Positions 1 through 6,457 are shown, counted from the stretch's first letter. The stretch is 7,572 nucleotides of DNA from an uncultured Lachnospiraceae bacterium (GCA_934432885.1 CAKRYY010000058.1:1-7572), one strand, 5' to 3'. The notes: generated by a model not told the origin, from the sequence alone. Translations and numbers: made by a program.

Positions 1-370
1 AACGAGAGCAAACGCAGGAGCAGAGAACAGAAAAGGATAGCATGTATGAACTGTCCGCAAAAAATGACCGACTGATGTGGAACGTGACGATGAGGCGTAT
101 AAGGGACATTATTTCCTGAATGCCAACAGCACAACCGCTCCGCAGATCGTGGACAAGGCAGTAAAGCCTATCCTTGACCGCGATGAGGTATATTTCGGAT
201 GCTACGCACGTGTATCTTTGAATTTTTACGCTTTTAATTCAAACGGCAATAAGGGCGTTGCCTGCGGTCTTGGCAACATCCAGAAGATCCGTGACGGAGA
301 GTATCTTGGAGGTCGTACCACTGCAGCAGACGATTTCACTACTGTGGATGATGACGATTTTCTTGCCTAA
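1..370 (+). pseudogene. DUF2815 phage ssDNA-binding-type protein, C-terminal half only
   Basis: The readable part (from about 74 to the TAA at 368-370, roughly 98 residues) matches the C-terminal half of DUF2815 phage proteins. It contains DDEAY, then NANSTTAP, then FYAFNSNGNKGVACGL, then IQKIRDGE, and ends in an acidic tail (DDFTTVDDDDFLA). The family is usually about 180-200 residues and belongs to phage replication modules. An acidic C-terminal tail is typical of phage ssDNA-binding proteins that contact the replisome. In this frame a TGA lies at 65-67, and bases 1-73 do not give the expected family sequence in any frame, so the N-terminal half is missing or scrambled. The GTG at 77 is only the first possible start after that stop; it falls inside the conserved region and is not the native start. 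Position just upstream of a phage polymerase supports the assignment. Family call is confident; the cause of the 5' break is not known. Confidence 0.8.
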
Positions 371-382
371 CTGAAAGTCCTT

Positions 383-412
383 GGCGGGCGGTGTGAAATA
401 TCACCGTCTGCC
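383..412 (+). terminator. GC-rich intergenic hairpin after DUF2815
   Basis: GGCGGGCGGTG (383-393) pairs with CACCGTCTGCC (402-412) as an 11-bp stem with two G-U wobbles and an 8-base loop. It starts 12 bases after the DUF2815 stop. No clear T-run follows (CTATATGA), so it may be a processing or stability hairpin rather than a classical terminator. It resembles the hairpins at 642-670 and 2658-2683. Confidence 0.5.
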
Positions 413-447
413 CTATATGAATATTACGAAATATGAGGTTAAACGAT

Positions 448-633
448 ATGAACGAATTATACGAAGTTATGAAGATGGTTGATGTGATGGTTCTTTTTTA
501 CCTTGTTGTAGGAGCGGGATGTTATGGAATCATCAGTGTGTTTATAGATGGAGTCATGCTCATCCGTGGCAGGATTAAGAAACACAGGGAAAAGAAGAAG
601 GCCAGAGAGCAGAAGGAAGACGTAACAGAATAA
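448..633 (+). CDS. Small single-pass membrane protein, phage-encoded, unknown function
   Basis: Encodes 61 residues from the ATG at 448. An in-frame ATG lies 15 bases upstream at 433, but GAGG at 435-438 is well placed for 448 and nothing comparable precedes 433, so 448 is preferred. A short N-terminal segment (MNELYEVMKMV) is followed by one hydrophobic stretch at about residues 13-38. The tail is strongly basic then mixed-charge (RIKKHREKKKAREQKED). The charge distribution suggests the basic tail faces the cytoplasm. I do not recognise the family. It lies between the DUF2815 remnant and the polymerase in the same direction, with hairpins on both sides, so it was probably part of the prophage early operon. 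It could be a phage membrane-anchored accessory factor, but nothing in the sequence fixes a role. The reading frame is intact although both neighbours are broken. Confidence 0.6.
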   Translation: MNELYEVMKMVDVMVLFYLVVGAGCYGIISVFIDGVMLIRGRIKKHREKKKAREQKEDVTE

Positions 634-641
634 ATCATGGC

Positions 642-670
642 AGGCGGCAGAGGTACTCCTCCTGCCGCCT
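642..670 (+). terminator. Strong GC-rich hairpin between small membrane protein and polymerase
   Basis: AGGCGGCA (642-649) plus GAGG (650-653) pair with CCTC (658-661) and TGCCGCCT (663-670). This gives a 12-bp stem with one bulged C at 662 and a 4-base loop (TACT). It starts 8 bases after the upstream stop codon and is followed by TTTGTC and the polymerase ribosome binding site. The stem is very stable, but the T-tract is short. It may cause partial termination or mark an RNA processing point between two operon genes. Confidence 0.55.
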
Positions 671-691
671 TTGTCATAGAAAGGAAATGCG

Positions 692-2619
692 ATGAAGACT
701 TTATCAATAGACTTGGAAACATATTCCTCGGTCAACCTGCAGAAATGCGGTGTGTATAAATATGCCCAGAGCGAGGATTTTGAGATATTGCTGTTTGGAT
801 ATTCCGTGGATGGCGGTGAGGTCAAAGTAGCAGACCTTGCCTGTGGCGAAAAGATTCCGGACGAGATTATCAAGGCACTTTCAGATGAAACTGTGATCAA
901 GTGGGCATTCAATGCGACCTTTGAGCGTGTCTGCCTGTCAAATTATCTTGGAGAGTGGTTAGAGCCGGAAAGCTGGCACTGCACTCTTGTTTGGTCGGCA
1001 ACACTGGGACTGCCGTTGTCTCTGGAAGGTGTAGGTGCTGTTCTTGGACTGGAGAAGCAGAAGCTGACAGAAGGCAAGACTCTCATCCGATATTTCTGTG
1101 TTCCCTGCTTACCGACAAAGAGCAATGGCGGACGCACACGAAATTTCCCAAAACATGATATGGAGAAGTGGCAGCTGTTTAAGGCGTATAACAAACGAGA
1201 TGTGGAAACAGAGATGAGCATCCAGGATAAGCTGTCGCATTTTCCAGTGCCGGAGCAGATATGGGATGAATATCATCTGAGCGAGGAAATCAATGACCGC
1301 GGCATTGGCATTGATCGTGAACTGGTAAGGCAGGCAATTGCCATCGACCAGAAGAGCCGTGAACAGCTGACATCTGCGTTGCAGAACGTGACAAAACTTG
1401 AAAATCCAAACTCCGTACAGCAGATGAAGGGATGGCTTTCGGATAATGGTCTGCAGATGGAAAGCCTTGGAAAGAAGGAAGTTGCGGCGGCAATCAAGAC
1501 TGCTCCTCCAAAACTTACGGGGGTACTGTCACTCAGACAGCAGCTTGCAAAGTCCTCGGTGAAGAAATACCGGGCAATGGAAAATGCCATGTGCCGGGAT
1601 GACAGGGCTAGAGGAATGTTCCAGTTTTACGGTGCAAACCGCACGGGCAGATTTGCGGGAAGGCTGATACAGCTGCAGAATCTCCCTCAAAACCATATGC
1701 CGGATCTTGCAGAAGCCAGAAGCCTTGTCCGTGACGGTAGTTATAACGCATTGGAGCTTTTGTACGAGGATATTCCCGACACTTTATCTCAACTGATCCG
1801 AACGGCATTTGTTCCGCAGGAGGGAAGGAAGTTTATCGTTTCTGACTTTTCTGCAATTGAGGCACGTGTGCTTGCGTGGCTTGCGGGAGAGAGATGGCGC
1901 ATGAAGGTATTTGAAGAAGGAAAAGACATCTACTGCAGCAGTGCCAGTTAGATGTTTGGAGTGCCTGTAGAAAAGCATGGCATCAACGGACACCTCAGAC
2001 AGAAAGGAAAAATAGCAGAATTGGCTCTTGGTTATGGCGGCTCTGTCGGTGCACTCAAATCGATGGGGCCTTGGAGATGGGCCTTGCCGAGGACGAACTG
2101 CAGCCGCTTGTGAATGCCTGGAGAGATGCCAATCCTAGGATTACCATGCTCTGGTGGGATATTGACCGAGCCGTAAAAACTACGGTAAAACAGCGAATCC
2201 ATACAGAGGTACATTGCCTGAAGTTTGATTACAAGAGTGGATTTCTATTTATGACTCTTCCTTCCGGCAGACGTCTTACCTATGTGAAACCGCGCATGGG
2301 TGTCAACCAGTTTGGAAGTGAGTCTGTCACCTATGAAGGTGTAGGTGCAACGAAGAAGTGGGAATGTCTGGAATCCTACGGTCCGAAGTTCACCGAGAAT
2401 GCGGTGCAGGCAATTGCAAGGGATATCCTTATGTATGCCATGCAGACACTCCGGCGCTGCAGTATCGTTGCCCATGTTCATGATGAACTTATCATCGAAT
2501 GCGACCGCAGGGTTTCGCTTGATGCAGTCTGTGAGCAGATGGGAAGGACTCCTCCCTGGGCAGAAGGCTTGCTTCTTCGTGCTGACGGATACGAATGTGA
2601 TTTTTACAAAAAAGATTAA
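692..2619 (+). pseudogene. Phage family A DNA polymerase, broken by an amber codon and a frameshift
   Basis: The ATG at 692 has AAGGAA at 681-686 and the two frames together would give about 643 residues, normal for this phage polymerase type. The N-terminal 3'-5' exonuclease domain keeps its motifs: DLE at residues 7-9, the NATFERV Exo II-like motif near 73, and YNKRD (YxxxD) for Exo III. Polymerase motif A is DFSAIEAR from D385. Motif B (RQKGKIAELALGYGG) lies at about 1997-2041 and motif C (HDE) at 2479-2487. Two lesions break the gene. A TAG at 1949-1951 stands where a sense codon is expected (GCC AGT TAG ATG, probably CAG originally). A one-base loss in the G-run at 2065-2068 moves the rest into another frame, which ends at the TAA at 2617-2619. 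Between the lesions the original frame reads on cleanly (MFGVPVEKHGINGHLRQKGK). The truncated 419-residue product would keep the exonuclease and motif A but lack motifs B and C, so polymerase activity should be lost. The TTG at 2071 is not a real start. Confidence 0.9.
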
Positions 2620-2657
2620 TTTTAAAGGGTTCGATTCATACGGATTTTTCGCTTATA

Positions 2658-2696
2658 GGCAGAGGGATATAAGTCCTTCTGCCAATTTCATTTTTT
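2658..2696 (+). terminator. Intrinsic terminator-like hairpin before the antirepressor
   Basis: GGCAGAGGGA (2658-2667) pairs with TCCTTCTGCC (2674-2683) as a 10-bp stem with one wobble and a 6-base loop (TATAAG). It is followed by AATTTCATTTTTT, a T-rich tract ending at 2696. It lies 38 bases after the polymerase stop and directly before the antirepressor ribosome binding site (AGGAGG, 2698-2703). It is the most terminator-like of the three phage-module hairpins. The arms share GGCAGAGG and CTGCC with the hairpin at 642-670. Confidence 0.65.
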
Positions 2697-2710
2697 AAGG
2701 AGGATTCGCG

Positions 2711-3460
2711 ATGGACGAATTAATCAGAATCAATTATGAAAGTGAGCGCCCTACTGTGAGTGGACGTGAGCTGCATGATGCCCTGCAGGTAAAGACTGCA
2801 TACAAGGATTGGTTTCCGAGGATGTGTGAGTACGGATTTGTCGAGGGTACAGACTTTAGCTCATTTTTGAGCGAAAGTTCCGGAGGCAGACCTGCCGTGA
2901 ATCATCAGCTTTCTATCGATATGGCAAAGCAGCTGTGCATGATCCAGTGTACCGACATCGGCAGAAAGTTCCGTCAGTACTTCATCAAGGTGGAGGAAGC
3001 ATGGAATTCGCCGGAGGCTGTTATGGCGAGAGCCTTACAGTTTGCAAATCAGCAGCTGGCACTTCTGACAAACCAGAATGAAGTTCTTACAGAGAAGGTA
3101 GCTGTTCAGGGACAGCAGATTTTGGAGATGAAGCCAAAGGTCAGCTATTACAATGTGGTGCTGAACTGCAAGGACCTTATTTCCACATCCGCTATTGCCA
3201 AAGATTATGGGAAATCCGCTATCTGGATGAACCGTTATCTCCATGAAAAGGGTGTGCAGTTTAAGCAGAGCGATATCTGGCTCTTATATCAGAAATATGC
3301 CGAGAAGGGCTACACCAGTACCAAGACTCATACCTATCCCGGCAGTGATGGGGAAACCCACACGAAGGTGCATACCTACTGGACGCAGAAAGGCAGACTC
3401 TTCATCTATGAACTTATGAGATCAGACGGCTTCTACCCTCTGATTGAACAGGCGGTGTAA
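2711..3460 (+). CDS. Phage antirepressor, AntA/AntB N-terminal and KilAC C-terminal domains
   Basis: Encodes 249 residues from an ATG at 2711 with AGGAGG at 2698-2703. Residues about 5-98 match the AntA/AntB antirepressor domain: RPTVSGRELHDAL, then YKDWFPRMCEYGFVEGTDF, then GGRP...HQLSIDMAKQLCMIQ, then GRKFRQYFIKVEEAW. A probable coiled linker spans about 103-140 (ALQFANQQLALLTNQNEVL). Residues about 141-245 match the KilAC (ANT) DNA-binding domain: KPKVSYYN, then STSAIAKDYGKSAIWMNRYLHEKGVQF, then THTKVHTYWTQKGRLFIYEL. Proteins of this type counteract phage repressors and promote lytic gene expression; that role is known for the family and not shown here. It is the only full-length large gene of the prophage module in this window. 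A terminator-like hairpin precedes it, and the next gene starts 3 bases after its stop. Confidence 0.9.
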   Translation: MDELIRINYESERPTVSGRELHDALQVKTAYKDWFPRMCEYGFVEGTDFSSFLSESSGGRPAVNHQLSIDMAKQLCMIQCTDIGRKFRQYFIKVEEAWNSPEAVMARALQFANQQLALLTNQNEVLTEKVAVQGQQILEMKPKVSYYNVVLNCKDLISTSAIAKDYGKSAIWMNRYLHEKGVQFKQSDIWLLYQKYAEKGYTSTKTHTYPGSDGETHTKVHTYWTQKGRLFIYELMRSDGFYPLIEQAV

Positions 3461-3463
3461 GCC

Positions 3464-3745
3464 GTGAGCATCGACAGATTCAATGCAGAGGGTTATTACG
3501 ATCCGACCTGTTATGAAGCAATGAAGAGTGTGGCAAGGGCAGACAGGCAGTCTGCCTTTCGCCCAATGGTCTATATCTGTTCACCCTATTCCGGGAACGT
3601 TGACCGCAACGTGGCTAATGCAAGGAAATATAGCCGTTTTGCTTATGAGCAGAAAACCATCCCTAGAGTTCGATGCCAGAACAGAAGAAATTGCACAGGG
3701 CAGCCGCAACAGCACCATGAGCCATATCGCGGGAAGGCTCATTAA
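3464..3745 (+). pseudogene. DUF4406-type gene, N-terminal part fused out of frame to primase DNA
   Basis: A GTG at 3464 begins 3 bases after the antirepressor stop, with GGCGGTG just upstream, so translation was probably coupled. The first about 66 codons read as the front of a DUF4406-type nucleoside 2-deoxyribosyltransferase-like phage protein: FRPMVYICSPYSGNVDRNVANARKYSRFAYEQ, given here by its key residues YICSPYSG at about 37-44 and the NVANARKYSRFA helix. After about position 3662 the family sequence stops abruptly. The remaining codons to the TAA at 3743-3745 are the neighbouring primase DNA read in the wrong frame. The catalytic half of the domain is absent, so this is a deletion remnant. 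The native protein would normally continue through APHLLFPQ-like residues and a C-terminal helical part. Confidence 0.7.
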
Positions 3746-4532
3746 GAGATACGGCAATACCGATGAGGCTCATGAGTTGTTTCTGAAGGCAGCAGAAAAG
3801 TGTAATCCGCCTTTATCTGATTCAGAACTTAGCAAGATCTGGTCTTCCGTAGGCAAGTTTGGAACGAAGGTATCTTCGCAGGAAGGATATATCCCGCCGG
3901 AGATTTACAACTCAGACTGTGTGCTGAAATCTACGGATTACCTTGTGTACAATGGCAGTTTCTGGGAGGAGTCATCACCGAAATCACAGGGCATATCTCA
4001 GGAACTTACAGAGCGTCAGCTTGAAGAGGCAGAGGCTGATATCAAGAAAGCAATGGACGAGATGGTGAAGAATGGTGCATTCGAGATCCTTGCGGCGATG
4101 GGACCAAAGAAAGCAGAGGCGGCGTTTAACCGTATTCAGGCACACTCTTTTGAAATGTACGAGGCGGCCCAGAATTATAAAAAATATGTCATTAAGCGCA
4201 GAGATTCCAAGTACATCGCATCCACGCTTAAAGAAGGCAGACCGATGCTTGAAGTGGAGCAGACAATTCTCGATGCAGATGAGTTTCTACTGAACTGCCC
4301 GTCCGGGACTGTTGACCTTCGAAAGGGTGCAGGATCTATGGAAGAGCATAACCCGGAGAACTTTATCACGAAACAGACGGCAGTCGATCCGGGCAGTGAT
4401 GGTGCTGATATCTGGAAGGATGCACTTGATACCTTCTTCCAGAACGATGCTGACCTCATCGAATATGTGCAGAAGATCGTGGGGCTGTCTGCCATCGGCA
4501 AGGTGTATACGTTATTCTTCGCAGGTTTGTGA
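3660..4532 (+). pseudogene. Phage/plasmid primase-helicase (D5/P4 type), internal fragment
   Basis: From about 3660 the frame ending at the TGA at 4530-4532 reads as the middle of a phage primase of the D5_N/P4 class. It contains a PriCT-like segment (LEFDARTEEIAQGSRNSTM, then HIAGRLIKRYG, then CNPPLSDSELSKIWSS, then SSQEGYIPPEIYN). A D5_N-type region follows: DYLVYNGSFWEES, AIKRRDSK-like VIKRRDSK, LNCPSGTVDLRKG, FITKQTAVDPG, YVQKIVGLSAIGKVY. The N-terminal primase catalytic part is missing at the left junction. The sequence leaves the family at about 4507, just before where the Walker A P-loop of the helicase would begin. No native start codon survives; the frame is open back to 3528 only through out-of-frame DUF4406 DNA. 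It cannot be a working primase or helicase. The last residues (TLFFAGL) are junction sequence. Confidence 0.8.
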
Positions 4533-4630
4533 AAGACGGTGATAATTCTGAGGATGTTTACCGCATACGAGATAGTAAACGATTGAACTGTTCTAATGTC
4601 GTTATTGAGTTAAAGAATAGTAAGCAGTAG
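4505..4630 (+). pseudogene. Orphan C-terminal coding fragment of unknown origin
   Basis: Immediately after the primase homology ends, another frame (from about 4505 to the TAG at 4628-4630) gives protein-like sequence: ILRRFVKDGDNSEDVYRIRD, then SKRLNCSNVVIELKNSKQ. It has no start codon or ribosome binding site of its own, is more AT-rich than the primase, and ends 30 bases before the operator palindrome of the toxin-antitoxin operon. I read it as the last about 40 codons of a gene whose front was removed by the deletion that truncated the primase. I do not recognise the family. Confidence 0.35.
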
Positions 4631-4660
4631 TACGGAATGTAAATGCACACATAAAATAAA

Positions 4661-4676
4661 TGTACCAATTAGTACA
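4661..4676 (+). promoter_or_regulatory. Candidate operator palindrome of the toxin-antitoxin operon
   Basis: TGTAC-C-AATT-A-GTACA is a 16-base palindrome with only one mismatched pair (4666/4671). It ends 8 bases upstream of the -35 box. MqsA-type antitoxins autorepress by binding a palindrome at their promoter, so the HTH of gene 2 is the natural candidate ligand. The half-sites differ from the E. coli MqsA site, as would be expected for a distant relative. The binding itself is inferred. Confidence 0.5.
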
Positions 4677-4684
4677 AATAAATC

Positions 4685-4712
4685 TTGACTTATGGATTAT
4701 TCTGAGTATAAT
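4685..4712 (+). promoter_or_regulatory. Strong sigma-A promoter of the toxin-antitoxin operon
   Basis: TTGACT (4685-4690) and a perfect TATAAT (4707-4712) are 16 bases apart. Transcription should start near 4718-4720, giving a leader of about 20 bases that consists essentially of the ribosome binding site. The promoter decides the toxin start codon, because any ATG upstream of about 4718 would not be on this transcript. Confidence 0.8.
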
Positions 4713-4737
4713 AATACATGAGGAGGAGCCAGATGAA

Positions 4738-5151
4738 ATGACAAGTCAACATTATAATCAGAATTACACTAGGGAACAGATTGAAGATGTTCTTATGAAA
4801 ATAAAAGAATGTGTTGAAGTTGGCCGCTTTCAAATTTCAATGAATGAAAACAGGCAGGAGAACATAGATTTCATTAATGAATACAATATTTATCCCCAAA
4901 AAAGAAAAGAACTCTTAATGCAAATTTCTGTCGAGGATTTTTGCCATACTCTGCAAAATACAAAGATTGGATATGAGTACGAAATTCTTTATGTATTTGT
5001 GCCTCAAGTAGAATTGTTCAATGACTTAGGAGAGCAGGAGCAGGTAGATATATACACCAAGTTCAATGTGATTGAAAGACCGAATGGAAACAGAATAGTT
5101 GCGATCTCTTTCCATAAGCGAAACAAACCCATTGACTATCTGTTCCGATAA
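4738..5151 (+). CDS. MqsR-like toxin, probable mRNA interferase
   Basis: Encodes 137 residues from the ATG at 4738, preceded by AGGAGGAG at 4721-4728. An upstream in-frame ATG at 4660 is rejected because the promoter lies between the two. The pattern along the protein follows E. coli MqsR: an N-terminal helix and KIKECVEVGRFQIS (residues 21-34; MqsR has VKKLVNAGQVRTT), then QISVEDFCHTLQN (62-74; MqsR has GLSESDFYKSM), then a core strand EILYVFVP (82-89). The terminal beta-hairpin is IYTKFNVIE...RIVAISFHK (105-127; MqsR has VYLKITVIHDVLIVSFKEK). MqsR is a RelE-fold endoribonuclease that cuts mRNA, often at GCU. This protein is longer than MqsR (98 residues), mainly through extra N-terminal residues and a C-terminal tail. 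The antitoxin gene follows after 24 bases, and toxin-first order is the mqsRA arrangement. Similarity is read by eye; the RNase activity is inferred. A different RelE/HigB-like toxin remains possible. Confidence 0.65.
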   Translation: MTSQHYNQNYTREQIEDVLMKIKECVEVGRFQISMNENRQENIDFINEYNIYPQKRKELLMQISVEDFCHTLQNTKIGYEYEILYVFVPQVELFNDLGEQEQVDIYTKFNVIERPNGNRIVAISFHKRNKPIDYLFR

Positions 5152-5175
5152 GGAATTTTAAAGGAGGAAATTAAC

Positions 5176-6171
5176 ATGAACGAAAGGACAGTATTTTGCG
5201 AAGAATGCAGAGATGATGTTGCATACAACATTGAAGAAAAGGAAATGGTCGGAACAATTCGTGGTGTCGAGTATCACTATGTTGGAAAGGAAGCAAAGTG
5301 CACCAATTGCGGAGCTTATGTAGATGTAGAAGAAATCAGTATGACTAATTTAAAAGCTCTTTACGATGTCTATCGAAAGGCGAACGGAATAGTTTCTCTT
5401 GAAAAAATCCAGGCAATTCCTGAACGTTATGCTATTGGAAAGCGCCCATTATCAACGCTTTTAGGATGGGGTGAGCATACCTTTACTCGCTATGCAGATG
5501 GTGATATACCAACCAGACAGTACTCAGAAACATTAAATCGGTTGTTTGATGATCCCGCCTATTATCTGAGCATTCTGGAAGAAAACAAAGATCGTCTTGC
5601 TTCTCAGCAGACCTACGAAAAAAGCCGGAAAGCAGTTGAGGATCTGCTTGGCAGCAATATGATGCTTGGAGAAAAGATAGACACGGTAATTGCCTATCTT
5701 TTAAATCAATGCGAGGATATTACACCATTGGCACTCCAGAAGAGTCTATATTATATCCAGGGATTCTTCTATGCTTTTTATGGAAGGTTCCTTTTTGCAA
5801 AGGATTGTGAAGCTTGGGCGCATGGACCAGTTTATAGGGATATTTATGCTAGATATGCGGATTATCACTTTGATCCAATTTCAAAGGTTGAATCATTTGA
5901 TTCTTCTATATTCACCACGCAGGAGAAGGCTATTTTAGACAGCGTAATCCGACACATTTGTTGCTACAGCGGAAAGATTTTGGAGGCTTTCACCCATAAT
6001 GAGTCACCATGGATCAATACCAGAGGAGATCTTCCAGACGGTGCTGCTTCCGATAAGATTATCGATAAACAGATGATTGGAAATTATTTTATAAAAATTA
6101 AAGAGCAATATGGCATGAATTCTCCTAGAGATATTCAACTGTATACAAAAGATATGTTTGCCAACCTGTAA
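5176..6171 (+). CDS. Antitoxin: MqsA-like zinc domain and HTH fused to a Panacea (SocA/DUF4065) domain
   Basis: Encodes 331 residues from an ATG at 5176 with AAAGGAGG at 5160-5167. The N-terminal domain has Cys8, Cys11, Cys42 and Cys45, the same spacing as the E. coli MqsA zinc ligands Cys3, Cys6, Cys37 and Cys40. An HTH follows at about residues 75-128. Its recognition region GEHTFTRYADG (99-109) parallels MqsA GVNAFSRYEKG and keeps the DNA-contacting Arg (here Arg105), with His101 at the place of MqsA Asn97. After a linker (about 130-165), residues about 166-310 form a Panacea/SocA domain: LALQKSLYYIQGFFYAFYG (186-203), EAWAHGPVYRDIY (212-224) and ESPWINTR (276-283). Panacea domains are known as promiscuous antitoxin modules that neutralise unrelated toxins. 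The protein should therefore bind the upstream toxin and repress the operon through the palindrome at 4661-4676. Which half neutralises the toxin cannot be told from sequence. Its RBS-overlapped stop links it to the DUF2188 gene. Confidence 0.85.
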   Translation: MNERTVFCEECRDDVAYNIEEKEMVGTIRGVEYHYVGKEAKCTNCGAYVDVEEISMTNLKALYDVYRKANGIVSLEKIQAIPERYAIGKRPLSTLLGWGEHTFTRYADGDIPTRQYSETLNRLFDDPAYYLSILEENKDRLASQQTYEKSRKAVEDLLGSNMMLGEKIDTVIAYLLNQCEDITPLALQKSLYYIQGFFYAFYGRFLFAKDCEAWAHGPVYRDIYARYADYHFDPISKVESFDSSIFTTQEKAILDSVIRHICCYSGKILEAFTHNESPWINTRGDLPDGAASDKIIDKQMIGNYFIKIKEQYGMNSPRDIQLYTKDMFANL

Positions 6172-6183
6172 GGAGGTGTTTAT

Positions 6184-6417
6184 ATGGCAAGAAACGAACA
6201 TCATGTAGTTCATAACCAGAACGGTGGATGGGATGTAAAAAGAAATAATTCACAGCGGGCTAGTGTTCATACAGCAACAAAAGTGGAAGCATTAAAAGCT
6301 GGCAGAATAATTAGCAAAAATCAGAGAACTGAATTTGTTATTCATGGTATGGATGGTAGAATCCAGAATTCTGATAGTCATGGAAATGATCCATGCCCTC
6401 CCCGTGATAGAAAATAG
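6184..6417 (+). CDS. DUF2188 domain protein, third gene of the toxin-antitoxin operon
   Basis: Encodes 77 residues from an ATG at 6184. Its ribosome binding site AAGGAGGTG (6170-6178) overlaps the stop codon of the antitoxin, so the two are certainly co-transcribed and probably translationally coupled. Nearly the whole protein is one DUF2188 domain: HHVVHNQNGGWDVKRNNSQR (6-25), then a KVEALKAGRIISKNQ helix (33-47), TEFVIHGMDGRIQNSDSHGN (49-68) and DPCPPRD near the C-terminus. The GGW-V, VIHG-DGRI and S-GNDP-PP signatures are all kept. DUF2188 proteins are small, predicted soluble and of unproven function. Being inside the promoter-to-terminator unit of a toxin-antitoxin pair suggests a helper or regulator role, but cargo status is equally possible. 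The family call is confident; the function is unknown. Confidence 0.85.
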   Translation: MARNEHHVVHNQNGGWDVKRNNSQRASVHTATKVEALKAGRIISKNQRTEFVIHGMDGRIQNSDSHGNDPCPPRDRK

Positions 6418-6427
6418 TTCTACCATA

Positions 6428-6457
6428 TTTGTTAATAAACAAAATTTCATAAATTTT
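6428..6457. repeat. Two adjacent AT-rich inverted repeats in the operon 3' untranslated region
   Basis: TTTGTT (6428-6433) and AACAAA (6438-6443) flank AATA. Overlapping the end of this, AAAATTT (6441-6447) and AAATTTT (6451-6457) flank CAT. They lie between the DUF2188 stop and the terminator. Such AT-only arms can arise by chance, and no function is assigned. Confidence 0.3.

Noticed and set aside
457..912. Long minus-strand open frame of 151 codons across the small membrane protein gene and the polymerase start
   Set aside because: It overlaps two better supported plus-strand genes with ribosome binding sites, matches no family I recognise and is rich in Ser/Thr/His as expected for antisense reading.
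943..1590. Minus-strand open frames inside the polymerase
   Set aside because: They are antisense to conserved exonuclease and polymerase motifs and have no ribosome binding site or recognisable domain.
2071..2619. A separate 182-residue polymerase gene starting at TTG 2071
   Set aside because: The TTG lies inside conserved family A sequence, there is no ribosome binding site, and the upstream part continues the same protein in another frame, so it is the back half of a broken gene.
3528..3659. N-terminal extension of the primase frame starting at ATG 3528
   Set aside because: These codons are the DUF4406 gene read out of frame; primase homology begins only at about 3660.
4660..4737. Longer toxin start at ATG 4660
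   Set aside because: The promoter boxes lie at 4685-4712, so this start would not be on the transcript, and the encoded residues are not protein-like or preceded by a ribosome binding site.
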